64,000 nt of DNA from assembly GCF_038007965.1 (NCBI RefSeq), contig NZ_JBBOYD010000001.1:3946501-4010500 (forward strand), given 5' to 3'. Both the position numbers and the translations under genes were made by a program. The DNA is from Niallia sp. FSL W8-0635. Its GTDB lineage: Bacteria; Bacillota; Bacilli; Bacillales; Cytobacillaceae. The notes under the pieces are model-generated. The model saw nothing but the letters and a program-made list of their open reading frames with translations. It was not told the DNA's origin and made no database searches. Shown here in pieces: positions 26,460-34,945 of this stretch; position 1 is the stretch's first letter; each line of letters begins with the position of its first letter.

Positions 26460-27248
26460 ATGCAAGAGAAACATAGAGGGTTGGCCCTGTTTACTATCCT
26501 CGTTTTTATTTTTTTATTAGGGCCGCTTGTAATAATATCCATTACCTCTTTTGAGAGCGGTAGTATTCTAAAGTTTCCTCCAGAAGAGTATTCCTTTAGA
26601 TGGTATGAAAATATTTTTAAAGTAGAGATGTTTTTAAGCACATTTAAGACATCCATTATTGTTTCCATTGCAGGAAACATTTTAGCATTATTACTTGGCG
26701 TCCCGGCAGCTTATGCGCTTAGCCGTTTCAACTTTGCTGGCAAGGGAATTATCAACGCTATCTTTGTATCTCCGATTCTTATTCCAGGGATTGTTCTAGG
26801 TTTTTCCTTTTTACGCTATATTGTTGTGACCTATAACCTTCCTATTTATTTATCCCTATTTATCGGTCATACGGTCATCATGCTACCATTTATAATTCGA
26901 GTGATTTCTTCTAGTCTTGCAAACTTTGATTTTCCCATAGAAGAAGCAGCACTCAGCCTTGGTGCCACTCGAATTGGGACATTTTTCAGTGTAGTATTAC
27001 CGAACATTAAATCAGGCATTATTGCTGCAGTCATGATTGCCTTTTTAGAGTCTTTCAATAATGTGGATATTTCTGTTTATATGACCGGACCCGGTGTAAG
27101 TACGTTCCCTATTCAAATGCTGTTATATGTAGAGAATTATTTTGATCCTACAGTTGCAGCTATCTCTGTTCTGTTAATGTTCCTTACTGCCATTTTTATG
27201 TTTGCAGTCGAAAGATTAATGGGATTGTCTTATTTCACGAAAAGATAA
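26460..27248 (+). CDS. ABC transporter permease (PotC-like)
   Basis: A 262-residue permease with six membrane helices and the EAA loop EEAALSLGATRIGTFFSVVLPNIKSG. AAAGGGG lies nine bases before the ATG. Together with the PotB-like protein it forms the channel of the purine-operon importer. Confidence 0.9.
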   Translation: MQEKHRGLALFTILVFIFLLGPLVIISITSFESGSILKFPPEEYSFRWYENIFKVEMFLSTFKTSIIVSIAGNILALLLGVPAAYALSRFNFAGKGIINAIFVSPILIPGIVLGFSFLRYIVVTYNLPIYLSLFIGHTVIMLPFIIRVISSSLANFDFPIEEAALSLGATRIGTFFSVVLPNIKSGIIAAVMIAFLESFNNVDISVYMTGPGVSTFPIQMLLYVENYFDPTVAAISVLLMFLTAIFMFAVERLMGLSYFTKR

Positions 27249-27260
27249 TGGAGGATAAAA

Positions 27261-28319
27261 ATGGCTTTATTTACTTTAGAAAATGTATCTGTTGCTTATG
27301 AAAAGAAAAATATATTAGAAGATTTTAATTTAAGTATTGAAAAAGGACAGCTTGTTTCCTTATTAGGTCCCAGTGGTTGTGGTAAAACTACGACTCTGCG
27401 CTTAATTGCTGGATTTTTAGAAGCTAGTAAAGGAAAATTTATTTTTCAAGATAAAGATTACACAAAGGTTCCTGTGAATAAACGGAACTTCGGCTTTGTT
27501 TTTCAAAATTACGCCCTATTCCCTCATCTTTCTATCTTTGACAATATTGCGTACGGGTTACGTTTACGTAAAGTTGGCAAAAAGGAAATCGAGAAACGCG
27601 TCCTAAATATGCTGGAAATTGTTAATTTAAGAGGATTTGAACAGCGATTTCCTGGCGAGCTATCTGGTGGCCAAAGACAGCGGGTTGCCATCGCGAGAGC
27701 TTTAGTAATTGAACCAGACATTCTATTATTTGATGAACCGTTAAGTAATCTAGATGCCAACCTCAGAGTCAATATGAGAGTGGAGATTCGTAGAATTCAG
27801 CAGGAATTAGGGATTACAACTGTCTATGTATCCCATGACCAAGAAGAATGCTTCTCGATTTCTGACCAAGTTGCCATTATGAATAAAGGCGTTATTGAAC
27901 AATTAAGTGATCCTTCGTCGATTTATAAATATCCAGAAACGAAATTTGTCGCAGACTTTATTGGGTTTAAGAACTTTATTACTTTTGATAAACGATCAGA
28001 CCTCAAGGATCATATCGAGCTTGAAAAAGCTGGTTTAGTATTTACAATTGATCGCCATGCTCATATGGAAAATCAAAATAAAATGGTTGGCGCCATTCGT
28101 CCAGATGATTTCATAATGGAGCCAAGCACAACAGCTATTCCTAAAAACGGAATGAATGGAACAATTAAAATCACAACATTCCTCGGCAGAAGCTATCAAT
28201 ATGTGGTTCAAACCGCGCTAGGTGATTTTACAATCAATAAAGAAATGGTTCAGCCATTTAAAAATGGACAAGAAGTAACGGTAATTATTCCAAAGAATCA
28301 AATGGTGCTTGTGGAATAG
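27261..28319 (+). CDS. ABC transporter ATP-binding protein (PotA-like)
   Basis: A 352-residue ATPase with Walker A GPSGCGKTTT, Q-loop FVFQNYALFPHL, signature LSGGQRQRVAIARAL, Walker B ILLFDEPLSNLD and the switch His in VSHDQEE. The C-terminal TOBE-like domain (residues 270-352) is typical of PotA/FbpC proteins. The ATG follows GGAGGATAAAA. It powers the two permeases encoded just upstream, so this importer has all four parts. Confidence 0.93.
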   Translation: MALFTLENVSVAYEKKNILEDFNLSIEKGQLVSLLGPSGCGKTTTLRLIAGFLEASKGKFIFQDKDYTKVPVNKRNFGFVFQNYALFPHLSIFDNIAYGLRLRKVGKKEIEKRVLNMLEIVNLRGFEQRFPGELSGGQRQRVAIARALVIEPDILLFDEPLSNLDANLRVNMRVEIRRIQQELGITTVYVSHDQEECFSISDQVAIMNKGVIEQLSDPSSIYKYPETKFVADFIGFKNFITFDKRSDLKDHIELEKAGLVFTIDRHAHMENQNKMVGAIRPDDFIMEPSTTAIPKNGMNGTIKITTFLGRSYQYVVQTALGDFTINKEMVQPFKNGQEVTVIIPKNQMVLVE

Positions 28320-28332
28320 AGGAGGGTTTTTC

Positions 28333-30039
28333 GTGCAAGTAGATACACTTGTTTTAAATGGAACGGTTTTTAATAGTTATTTTAAGCAATTTAGAAAAGA
28401 AAATATCGCCATCAAAGATGGAAGGTTCTTTTATATCGGAAAGAAAGGACAAGAATTTTTCCAGTCTACCGAAACCATTGATGCAACTGGAAAATATATT
28501 GTCCCAGGCTTAATCGATATTCACTTGCATATCGAAAGTACAATGGTTACTCCGGCAACTTTTTCGTATGCTTTAATCAAAAATGGGGTAACAACGATTG
28601 TTCCGGAACCTCATGAAATGGCGAATGTATTTGGTGTTACTGGTGTGAAAGAAATGATCAAGGCAAGCAAAAATGAAGTGGTTGATATGTTTTATGGCAT
28701 TCCAAGCTCTGTTCCTGCAACTTCCATGGAAACAACTGGAGGCGCAATTGAAATAGAAGACATTGAAGAATTAATGCAGACAGAATCAATTAAATGCTTA
28801 GGCGAAATCATGAATTACTACGATGTTCTTACAAAGCCTGGTTGCAAAACAAATCAAATTCTAGATTATGTTCGTAAGCACTATCCCGAACTTATTATTG
28901 AAGGACATGTGCCTAAGCTATTGGATGATGAATTACAAGGAATTGCATTTGCTGGCGTCGGCTCCGATCATACGCACCAAACAGTTGAAGGAATGAAGGA
29001 AAGAATTGGGATTGGCATGTTTTTAGAAATCCAAGAGAAATCGATGACACGGGATGTAATCGATTATCTTATCGAAAACCCGGTAAAAGAGCATTTTTGT
29101 TTCGTGACAGATGATGTTATGGCAGATTCTCTTCAATTAAGAGGCCATCTAAATGTACTTCTAAAGAAGGCCATTGCAATGGGCATGTCTTATGAGGATG
29201 CAATTTATGCATGTACTTATACCCCTGCCAAGCGGATGAGAATGTATGATAGAGGTGTCATCGCGCCAAGTAAAATTGCCGATTTTGTTGTAGTAAGTAA
29301 TTTGGATGACTTTTTCATCGATGCTGTGTATAAAGATGGTGAAAAGGTATTTGATTATGAGCTACCATATGTGCAGAACGCTGTATCGAAGCAATTCCCT
29401 GCATCTTTTTATGAAAGTGTGAAGCTATCTCCATTAAATGCGGAAGAATTTGAAGTTTATATGGACGTAGAGAAAAATAACGTAACCGTACGTACTATTC
29501 ATGTGCAAAACGGCTCGACTTTTACAGAAGAGCGACAAGACACCTTATCTGTAGATGCAGGCAGATTACAATGGGAAGACAGTCCTTATTGTTTAGTGAA
29601 AACCTTTGAACGATACGGTAAGAATGATAACAAAGCACATGGACTAATTGGCGGAGACATTCTCAAACGCGGATCTGTCGCAACCACTTACTCACACGAT
29701 AATCATAATCTATTAGTCGTTGGGAAAAATAAAGAAGACATGCAGCTCGCTGCAAATGAAGTCATCAAAAACCAAGGTGGCATCTGTTGCGTGCACAATG
29801 GAGAAATCCTTTCCATGGTGCCATTACCAGTCGGCGGCATACTCTCAGAAGAGCCATTAGAAGTGATTTCAGCCCAAGTAGAAGAATTAACAACTGCTTT
29901 AAAATCAATAGGCTATGAACATTACAATGTAATCATGTCCCTTAGCACCCTTTCACTTCCAGTAAGCCCAGCCTTAAAGATAACAGACTACGGGTTGATA
30001 GCAGTGAATGAAGGAAAAGTCGTTTCGTTTGAGGTTTAG
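28333..30039 (+). CDS. adeC: Adenine deaminase
   Basis: A 568-residue amidohydrolase that converts adenine to hypoxanthine and ammonia. The metal-binding motif LIDIHLHIEST and the adenine deaminase pattern TTIVPEPHEMANVFG are clear; VGSDHTHQ and FVTDDVMADSL supply further metal ligands. The C-terminal domain has HDNHNLLVVG. Length equals Bacillus AdeC. GTG 28333 is chosen because GAGGAGGG precedes it; the longer frame overlaps the ATPase stop. As last gene of the operon it feeds adenine released by the nucleoside hydrolase into the hypoxanthine pool and yields ammonia. Confidence 0.95.
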   Translation: MQVDTLVLNGTVFNSYFKQFRKENIAIKDGRFFYIGKKGQEFFQSTETIDATGKYIVPGLIDIHLHIESTMVTPATFSYALIKNGVTTIVPEPHEMANVFGVTGVKEMIKASKNEVVDMFYGIPSSVPATSMETTGGAIEIEDIEELMQTESIKCLGEIMNYYDVLTKPGCKTNQILDYVRKHYPELIIEGHVPKLLDDELQGIAFAGVGSDHTHQTVEGMKERIGIGMFLEIQEKSMTRDVIDYLIENPVKEHFCFVTDDVMADSLQLRGHLNVLLKKAIAMGMSYEDAIYACTYTPAKRMRMYDRGVIAPSKIADFVVVSNLDDFFIDAVYKDGEKVFDYELPYVQNAVSKQFPASFYESVKLSPLNAEEFEVYMDVEKNNVTVRTIHVQNGSTFTEERQDTLSVDAGRLQWEDSPYCLVKTFERYGKNDNKAHGLIGGDILKRGSVATTYSHDNHNLLVVGKNKEDMQLAANEVIKNQGGICCVHNGEILSMVPLPVGGILSEEPLEVISAQVEELTTALKSIGYEHYNVIMSLSTLSLPVSPALKITDYGLIAVNEGKVVSFEV

Positions 30040-30046
30040 GGACGCA

Positions 30047-30068
30047 GGGGGACGGTTCTTGTGATTCC
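30047..30068 (+). repeat. REP unit of the GTGATTCC class
   Basis: Core GGGGACGGTTCT followed by TGTGATTCC. It starts eight bases after the adeC stop and leads straight into the operon terminator. Confidence 0.8.
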
Positions 30069-30073
30069 GTTTT

Positions 30074-30161
30074 TCACAAAGGATGTTATCTTATCTGTTG
30101 TCCTTTGTGATTTTCCCCCCATATAACTAATAGAGTTCTCATGACTTTGAGGACTCTTTTT
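30074..30161 (+). terminator. Two tandem terminators after the purine operon
   Basis: First hairpin: TCACAAAGGA (30074-30083) with TCCTTTGTGA (30101-30110), then TTTT. Second: AGAGTTCTCA (30132-30141) with TGAGGACTCT (30148-30157), then TTTTT. Both are well placed to end the adeC transcript. Confidence 0.82.
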
Positions 30162-30304
30162 GCGGTCTTTTTTCTGTAGAGATTTAGGTGATACTGTATT
30201 TATTCAGCCATTCCTTTTTTCTTTCATTCTTGAATAAAAAGTCATTCGTACTAAGACAAACTTCAGATTACATATATTGTTAGAAAATACATGGAGGGGT
30301 GCGA

Positions 30305-31147
30305 ATGCAAGTTGATGGGATTTTACTAGACAACGTGCCATTTTCTTCAATACAACCTATTTATTTAGAAGAAATTTCAAAAAATAAACTAAAAAAGCTA
30401 GTACGCATTCTTAATGCTGGCGATTCCTTAAGCAGTTATATGATTCTCGAAAAAGATCCAGTAAAAAATCTTTTTTGGCTAGTAGGAGGATATCCAGAAT
30501 ACCTAGCATATAAATCTCTAAACAGTTATAACAAAGACTCCATTGGTGTACCTTGCCTTATTCGCACATATACTGATACAACAGAACAGCGAATAACATT
30601 GCTTAAAAGAATGTTCCATCACCAAGTTACGAAATGGATGGATAAACATCTACTTATCTCACGATTAATAGAAGAAAATAAAACGACTAGTAAAATCGCA
30701 AGTAGACTAGGAGTTAGTGAATCCCTCATAAGATCTTATTTGATACATCCTGATATTCCAAAAGCAATTATTCAGCTAGCCGAAAAAAATAAGGGAAGCT
30801 TTATTAACCTAGAAAAAATTCGCAGGCTCCCTCTTAGCAGTTGTATTAAGCACAATTTATTTAATCGAGCTGTATTAAAATCTCGTCATCCAAACCGATT
30901 GACTACAGACAAACTCGAAAAAATTAAATGGTTAATTCAGCTAGATGATTTTTTTGATTTAGGACTAGATGCTCAGTGGAAACTTATTCAAAAAGCAATG
31001 AAATACAGAGAATCTCTGGAACATCACTGGAGGAACGAGATGGAAAGGATTCTAAATAGCAAAAAAGACTCACTTTCTCCCAATCTTACACTCTACAATC
31101 CTACTATTTTCATTAACGATTCAACCGTATCTAATTTTGTATCTTAA
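30305..31147 (+). CDS. ParB-like HTH protein with degenerate nucleotide-binding motif
   Basis: A 280-residue protein. Residues 1-95 resemble the ParB N-terminal domain, and residues 110-160 hold a ParB-type helix-turn-helix (LLISRLIEENKTTSKIASRL, then GVSESLIRSYL). The box that normally reads GERRxRA in CTP-binding ParB is here GGYPEYLAY, so CTP binding is doubtful. No parA gene is adjacent. ATG 30305 has GGAGGGG eight bases ahead. A chromosomal Spo0J or Noc role is unlikely given the missing motif and neighbours; it may be a DNA-binding regulator from a plasmid or mobile element. Function unknown. Confidence 0.65.
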   Translation: MQVDGILLDNVPFSSIQPIYLEEISKNKLKKLVRILNAGDSLSSYMILEKDPVKNLFWLVGGYPEYLAYKSLNSYNKDSIGVPCLIRTYTDTTEQRITLLKRMFHHQVTKWMDKHLLISRLIEENKTTSKIASRLGVSESLIRSYLIHPDIPKAIIQLAEKNKGSFINLEKIRRLPLSSCIKHNLFNRAVLKSRHPNRLTTDKLEKIKWLIQLDDFFDLGLDAQWKLIQKAMKYRESLEHHWRNEMERILNSKKDSLSPNLTLYNPTIFINDSTVSNFVS

Positions 31148-31148
31148 G

Positions 31149-31184
31149 TAGGAAAGAGGGAGTATCTTCCTCTCTCCTTTTCAT
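31149..31184 (+). terminator. Weak terminator after the ParB-like gene
   Basis: AGGAAAGAGG can pair with CCTCTCTCCT with one mismatch, followed by TTTT. Confidence 0.5.
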
Positions 31185-31207
31185 GACTAACCTATCCTTT
31201 GAAAAAC

Positions 31208-31906
31208 TCAAACTTCTTCCAAGTCATTCTCCAATAGATTTAACAAATTCCCCAAAGAACCAATAACAGTTACCTCTCTACACTCCTTCCCTCCACTCCT
31301 ATTCAACCAAATACCGTTCATCCCAGCCACTTGACTTCCTAATGCGTCAATTTCTAACCTATCGCCGACATAATAGCATTTTTCTATACTGCTATTTGTT
31401 AATTCACATGCCTTTATAAAAATAGTTGAATCAGGTTTTGACACACCTACCTCACTTGAAGTTATAACACAATTAATAAATTTTTCTACACCTATACGCT
31501 GTAATTTTTCCACCTGTTGTTGATAATCCCCATTACTTATAACCCCTAACGGATAACCTAATACCTTTAATTTCTCTAAGACCTCCATAACATCGGGATA
31601 AGCAATCCAATTTTCTTTATAAAAAGACAAGTAATTCTTAAACTTATCATCAGCCTCTTCGTTAGTTAAATTTACACCCACCATTTCAAACAACTCGATC
31701 ATTCTTGCCCTTTTCTGGTCTTGAAAAGACAATTTATTCATTAAAAACTCCTCAAAATATTTCCTTGAAAGCTCCTTCCATGTTTCTATTATCTGCTGCT
31801 CTGTAAAGGAAGCAAGAGAAGGATTTGTTCGAAGGAAATCTAATATCCCTTGTCGTTCTGCATAATCGTGATCTAGCAATGTGCCGTCAATATCAAAGAA
31901 TATCAT
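31208..31906 (-). CDS. HAD-family hydrolase (YjjG/haloacid dehalogenase-like phosphatase)
   Basis: A 232-residue cytoplasmic phosphatase. Motif I is FFDIDGTLLD with nucleophile and acid Asp, motif II is GVISNGD, motif III is VSKPD, and motif IV YVGDRLEIDALG. The helical cap lies between residues 15 and 90. It fits the HAD-IA subgroup that contains YjjG-like nucleotidases. The start is ATG 31906, directly served by AGGAGGAG; the longest frame begins at 31924 and would place its start beside the REP hairpin without a ribosome binding site. Substrate unknown. Confidence 0.85.
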   Translation of the reverse strand: MIFFDIDGTLLDHDYAERQGILDFLRTNPSLASFTEQQIIETWKELSRKYFEEFLMNKLSFQDQKRARMIELFEMVGVNLTNEEADDKFKNYLSFYKENWIAYPDVMEVLEKLKVLGYPLGVISNGDYQQQVEKLQRIGVEKFINCVITSSEVGVSKPDSTIFIKACELTNSSIEKCYYVGDRLEIDALGSQVAGMNGIWLNRSGGKECREVTVIGSLGNLLNLLENDLEEV

Positions 31907-31928
31907 TTTTCTCCTCCTGGTCATTGGA

Positions 31929-31976
31929 GGGACGGTTCTTCTGCTTCCCTTAAAAGGGAAGCAGAAGAACCGTCCC
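31929..31976. repeat. REP hairpin, perfect inverted pair
   Basis: Two 21-base arms (31929-31949 and 31956-31976) are perfect inverted copies; core GGGACGGTTCT then TCTGCTTCCC. It lies between divergent genes, only 23 bases ahead of the HAD start codon. Confidence 0.93.
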
Positions 31977-32055
31977 TATGTTTCCAGCCAATAAATTGAT
32001 ATAATGGAAATAAAGTTAAATTTACTTAAATTATACATGTATTGGTGATGAGTTT

Positions 32056-32691
32056 ATGAACAGAATACTATGGGCTACTTTGATTTTTATTGGTTTTTTT
32101 TTAGGATTGGCAATAATTGGTGTGCTTGAAGTGTTAAATCAACCTGCTTTAAATGAAATTTTCTCCATTTTGCTTTCTATTTTTATTATTTTTTTATTAG
32201 ATAGCTTCTTACACTTACTATCTAATAGGGAAACAAGATGGATAAAGAAACATTATAATAATCTTTTAGAATGGGTCGATGATGGAGGAATAGGTGGCAG
32301 AAGGCTTGAACAAAGTCTTTTTAAAGACATTAAGCCAAAATATAATCTAGTAGATAATCTTGAGCTTATTCATGAGACATTTTCAAAATTAGATAAGAAA
32401 AAAAGAGAGCTATTACTAGCCTACTTTAAGGCACAACGAAATGCAGTTACTATTAATACCACATTTATGGCGATTTTTTCTACTATATTTAGTGGAGTTC
32501 TTTTGTATCTTATTCAAAATCCAAGATTATTTAACACAGAATTCGCGGTAAATGAAGAAATTCATTTTATTGTGCAGCTATTTACCTGGTTACTCCTTTT
32601 TATTATTGCGATGTACCATCTCGTAAAAATGAATAAAGGAACATCTACTAAAAATGAACTATATATTGAAATATTAGAGAAGCTAAAGTGA
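32056..32691 (+). CDS. Hypothetical membrane protein, four helices
   Basis: A 211-residue protein I cannot assign. Two membrane helices lie at the N-terminus (WATLIFIGFFLGLAIIGVLE and the following EIFSILLSIFIIFLLDSFL), a soluble basic stretch of about 75 residues follows, then two more helices (FSTIFSGVLLYLI and LFTWLLLFIIAMYHLV). TTGGTGAT precedes the ATG as a modest ribosome binding site. It stands alone, between a REP hairpin and a second kind of repeat. Confidence 0.7.
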   Translation: MNRILWATLIFIGFFLGLAIIGVLEVLNQPALNEIFSILLSIFIIFLLDSFLHLLSNRETRWIKKHYNNLLEWVDDGGIGGRRLEQSLFKDIKPKYNLVDNLELIHETFSKLDKKKRELLLAYFKAQRNAVTINTTFMAIFSTIFSGVLLYLIQNPRLFNTEFAVNEEIHFIVQLFTWLLLFIIAMYHLVKMNKGTSTKNELYIEILEKLK

Positions 32692-32696
32692 AACTT

Positions 32697-32823
32697 CCAT
32701 CAGTGGGGAGTTCTTCATCCCCACTGATGGTTAGTTGAACCAATCGGACCTTTACGGACAGTTGATCTCTCACCTATCTTCCTCGAATTTTATAAACAAA
32801 AGGTGAGAGTCTATACTGTCCGT
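32697..32823. repeat. Hairpin pair of a second dispersed repeat family
   Basis: A perfect 13-bp hairpin CCATCAGTGGGGA / TCCCCACTGATGG (32697-32730) is followed by a second inverted repeat: ACGGACAG with CTGTCCGT and CTCTCACCT with AGGTGAGAG (32754-32823). The text around it (GTGAAACT, TTAGTT, TACGGACA) recurs in diverged form at 58361-58431. Confidence 0.7.
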
Positions 32824-32882
32824 TAAGTGTGGGATAAAGTAAAGATACTATTAACTGCTTCATTTTTTGAAACGAGGGAAAT

Positions 32883-33749
32883 ATGGATACTATTACACAT
32901 ACTTTATTTGGAGTCGGAATCTATCAAGGCATTAATAAGGAAAAAATGAGTAAGAAAGAGAAATATGCTCTACTCGTTACTTCAATAGGTGCAAGTCAAA
33001 TTCCTGATATTGATGTAATATCACAGCTTTGGGATACCACTGGACAATATCAGATGTGGCATAGAGGAATTACGCACTCGATTTTTCTAGCTCCTATATG
33101 GGCATTATTCTTTTACATCATCAATCGATATATTTTTAAAATAAAGGGAGTCCAATCGTACTTTATTGCCCTACTTGCGGTATTCATCCACAATACAAGT
33201 GATGTGTTTAACGCATGGGGAACCGGTTATCTTGAACCATTTTCAACTGTTCGATTAACCTTCGGGACAGTCCCCATCGTCGATCTCGTTATCTGGTTTA
33301 TATTTTTGCTGACGTTTATCGCTACAAAGGTCTATCCAAAAGTAAAAACACATGTATTATTTCGGATTGGTTGGGTATTAATTGTGCTCCATATTGCTAT
33401 TCAGTCTATACAGGGCTCCATTTTATACAACAATTATAAAACAGATTATCAGGATCTTGCACTATCTGCAAGCTTCATTCCATGGCATTTTACGATTGTA
33501 GGAAAAAATGATAATACGATAGATCTTATCAATGACTCCCTTCTAACAAAAGCTGAATTTGTGGACAGACTTACTTCAAGTGATGAAGTAAACCTTGATC
33601 ACTTATTCGCAGAAAATCCCGCAGCCGCAACACTATACAGATGGTCACCATTCGTCGTAGTAGTGGATGATGACAATAGAATTGGCATTTATGATCCACG
33701 CTTTTACCGAAACGGAGAATCCTTTTTGGGAGAATATTTAGATAAATAG
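32883..33749 (+). CDS. YfhP/YdjM-like membrane-bound metal-dependent hydrolase
   Basis: A 288-residue membrane protein of the YdjM/DUF457 family (LexA-binding inner membrane hydrolase-like), close to Bacillus YfhP. The start MDTITHTLFGVG with its HT pair, the IPDIDV motif, WHRGITHS and the Asn/Asp in HNTSDVFNAWGT are the conserved putative metal ligands. Four to five membrane helices lie in the first 190 residues and a soluble tail follows. GAGGGAAAT precedes the ATG. The exact reaction is not known. The G of its TAG stop is also the first base of a REP element. Confidence 0.83.
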   Translation: MDTITHTLFGVGIYQGINKEKMSKKEKYALLVTSIGASQIPDIDVISQLWDTTGQYQMWHRGITHSIFLAPIWALFFYIINRYIFKIKGVQSYFIALLAVFIHNTSDVFNAWGTGYLEPFSTVRLTFGTVPIVDLVIWFIFLLTFIATKVYPKVKTHVLFRIGWVLIVLHIAIQSIQGSILYNNYKTDYQDLALSASFIPWHFTIVGKNDNTIDLINDSLLTKAEFVDRLTSSDEVNLDHLFAENPAAATLYRWSPFVVVVDDDNRIGIYDPRFYRNGESFLGEYLDK

Positions 33750-33810
33750 GGAATCATGGGGACGGTTCTTCCGCTTCCCTCCTGATAGGGGGAAGCAGGA
33801 GAACCGTCCC
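33749..33810. repeat. REP hairpin at the 3' end of the RAYT gene
   Basis: Left unit starts GGGAATCATGGGGACGG at the stop codon of the yfhP-like gene; right arm GGAAGCAGGAGAACCGTCCC ends at 33810, six bases from the RAYT stop codon. Stem of about 20 bp with two mismatches. Confidence 0.92.
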
Positions 33811-33815
33811 TCTGC

Positions 33816-34610
33816 TTACTCTAAAGCTTTTTGAATGACTTTGGGAGACATTCCGAATATCCTGGCTGTTTGGCGTTTGGATAGTCCTTTTAACTGGTGA
33901 TTTATTTGACGGATGATTTCGTTTCTTGTTTCTCTAGGTAGCTTTCTTACATTGGGGATTTCGATTGGGGAAATTATCTTCTTAATTTCGAGTACTGCTT
34001 GTTCATCGGTTAATCTAATTCTTTCTCCTGTTTTATCTTCTAAACAGACATCGTAGTGTTTAGCTTCATTAAATGCTTTAAAGCTTCCTTTTGATTCGCC
34101 ATGTTCATTTGAGAACATTTTCATTATTTCCGTGTTATCTAGCAGCGTAGAGGAATTTTCTTTTTTTCCATAATAAGCACTACAACTGCTCCATTCCCAT
34201 TTATCTGGGTAAGTAACCAGCCCTGCTTGAACAGGATTTTGATGTATATACCTTATTACTGTTAACAAATATCTTGTTGATTCCACACACTCGCTTCTAA
34301 ATCGATCTTGGAATAAAGGACCATTCGTTTTATACTTTTGATTGAAGTAATAAACATAGCTAACACCAATTCTTTTCATAGTATCAGAAATATCTTCATT
34401 TCCCTCTTTTATTACAAGATGGACATGATTGTCCATTAAACACCAAGCATAAATGCTTATTTCTGACCTTTGTTTATATTTTTTTAAGATAGCAAGAAAG
34501 TTCATTCTATCTGTATCTGCTTCCTCATGAAAGATGAGTTGCTTGTTTGCTCCTCTTAAAATAATATGATAGGTTTTGGTTGAGCTTTTTTCCCTTGCCT
34601 TTCTCGGCAT
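33816..34610 (-). CDS. REP-associated tyrosine transposase (RAYT, IS200-like)
   Basis: A 264-residue single-domain Y1 transposase. The HUH motif is HVH at residues 62-64 (LMDNHVHLVI). Downstream are the tyrosine-rich segment VSYVYYFNQKY (85-93), GPLFQDRFRSE, and the block YIHQNPVQAGLV that marks the TnpA_REP/RAYT group. The C-terminus (NEIIRQINHQLKGLSKRQTA then RIFGMSP) is a predicted helix-turn-helix. ATG 34610 follows GTGGTGAT. REP elements lie on both sides (33749-33810 and 34791-34935), and about ten more copies are scattered in the window. These enzymes cut and join REP hairpins; they are not usually mobile as classical insertion sequences. Confidence 0.92.
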   Translation of the reverse strand: MPRKAREKSSTKTYHIILRGANKQLIFHEEADTDRMNFLAILKKYKQRSEISIYAWCLMDNHVHLVIKEGNEDISDTMKRIGVSYVYYFNQKYKTNGPLFQDRFRSECVESTRYLLTVIRYIHQNPVQAGLVTYPDKWEWSSCSAYYGKKENSSTLLDNTEIMKMFSNEHGESKGSFKAFNEAKHYDVCLEDKTGERIRLTDEQAVLEIKKIISPIEIPNVRKLPRETRNEIIRQINHQLKGLSKRQTARIFGMSPKVIQKALE

Positions 34611-34667
34611 AAATTATCACCACTTTCTTTTAAAAAATTATTAGTTAAAAGGACAGACGGGTTACTA

Positions 34668-34790
34668 ATGAATAAGGTGTTAATGGAAGAATTTCTTCAT
34701 ATAGCGGGAGTGGGAAAAGACAAACAGATGAGAGAATGGTGCCCTTTCATTATACCGTATTACTATAAGAGCTTTGAAGCTTTAATTTAA
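34668..34790 (+). CDS. Small open frame of 40 residues, possible gene remnant
   Basis: An ATG at 34668 opens a 40-residue frame (start MNKVLMEEFLHIAGVGKDKQ) that ends exactly where a REP composite begins. AAAGGA lies about 15 bases ahead, too far for a good start. It may be the truncated end of a gene displaced by REP or RAYT activity. I do not recognise it. Confidence 0.3.
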   Translation: MNKVLMEEFLHIAGVGKDKQMREWCPFIIPYYYKSFEALI

Positions 34791-34935
34791 GGGAAGCGGA
34801 GGGACGGTTCTTGTGATTCCCCTGAAATATATAAATATCCTCCATAAAATAAAAAACAGTAGAAATAGCATATTCGCTTTTCTACTGTTCTTATTTAGAG
34901 AAAAGGTCCTCAGTAGAACCGTCCCTCCGTTTCCC
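34791..34935. repeat. REP composite upstream of the RAYT gene
   Basis: Left unit GGGAAGCGGAGGGACGGTTC continuing TTGTGATTCCC (34791-34821) and, after about 90 bases, the inverted right unit AGTAGAACCGTCCC with CGTTTCCC (34912-34935). The two arms carry different tails. Between them, AACAGTAGAAA and TTTCTACTGTT form a hairpin that looks like a terminator. Confidence 0.85.
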
Positions 34936-34945
34936 TCTACTTCTC

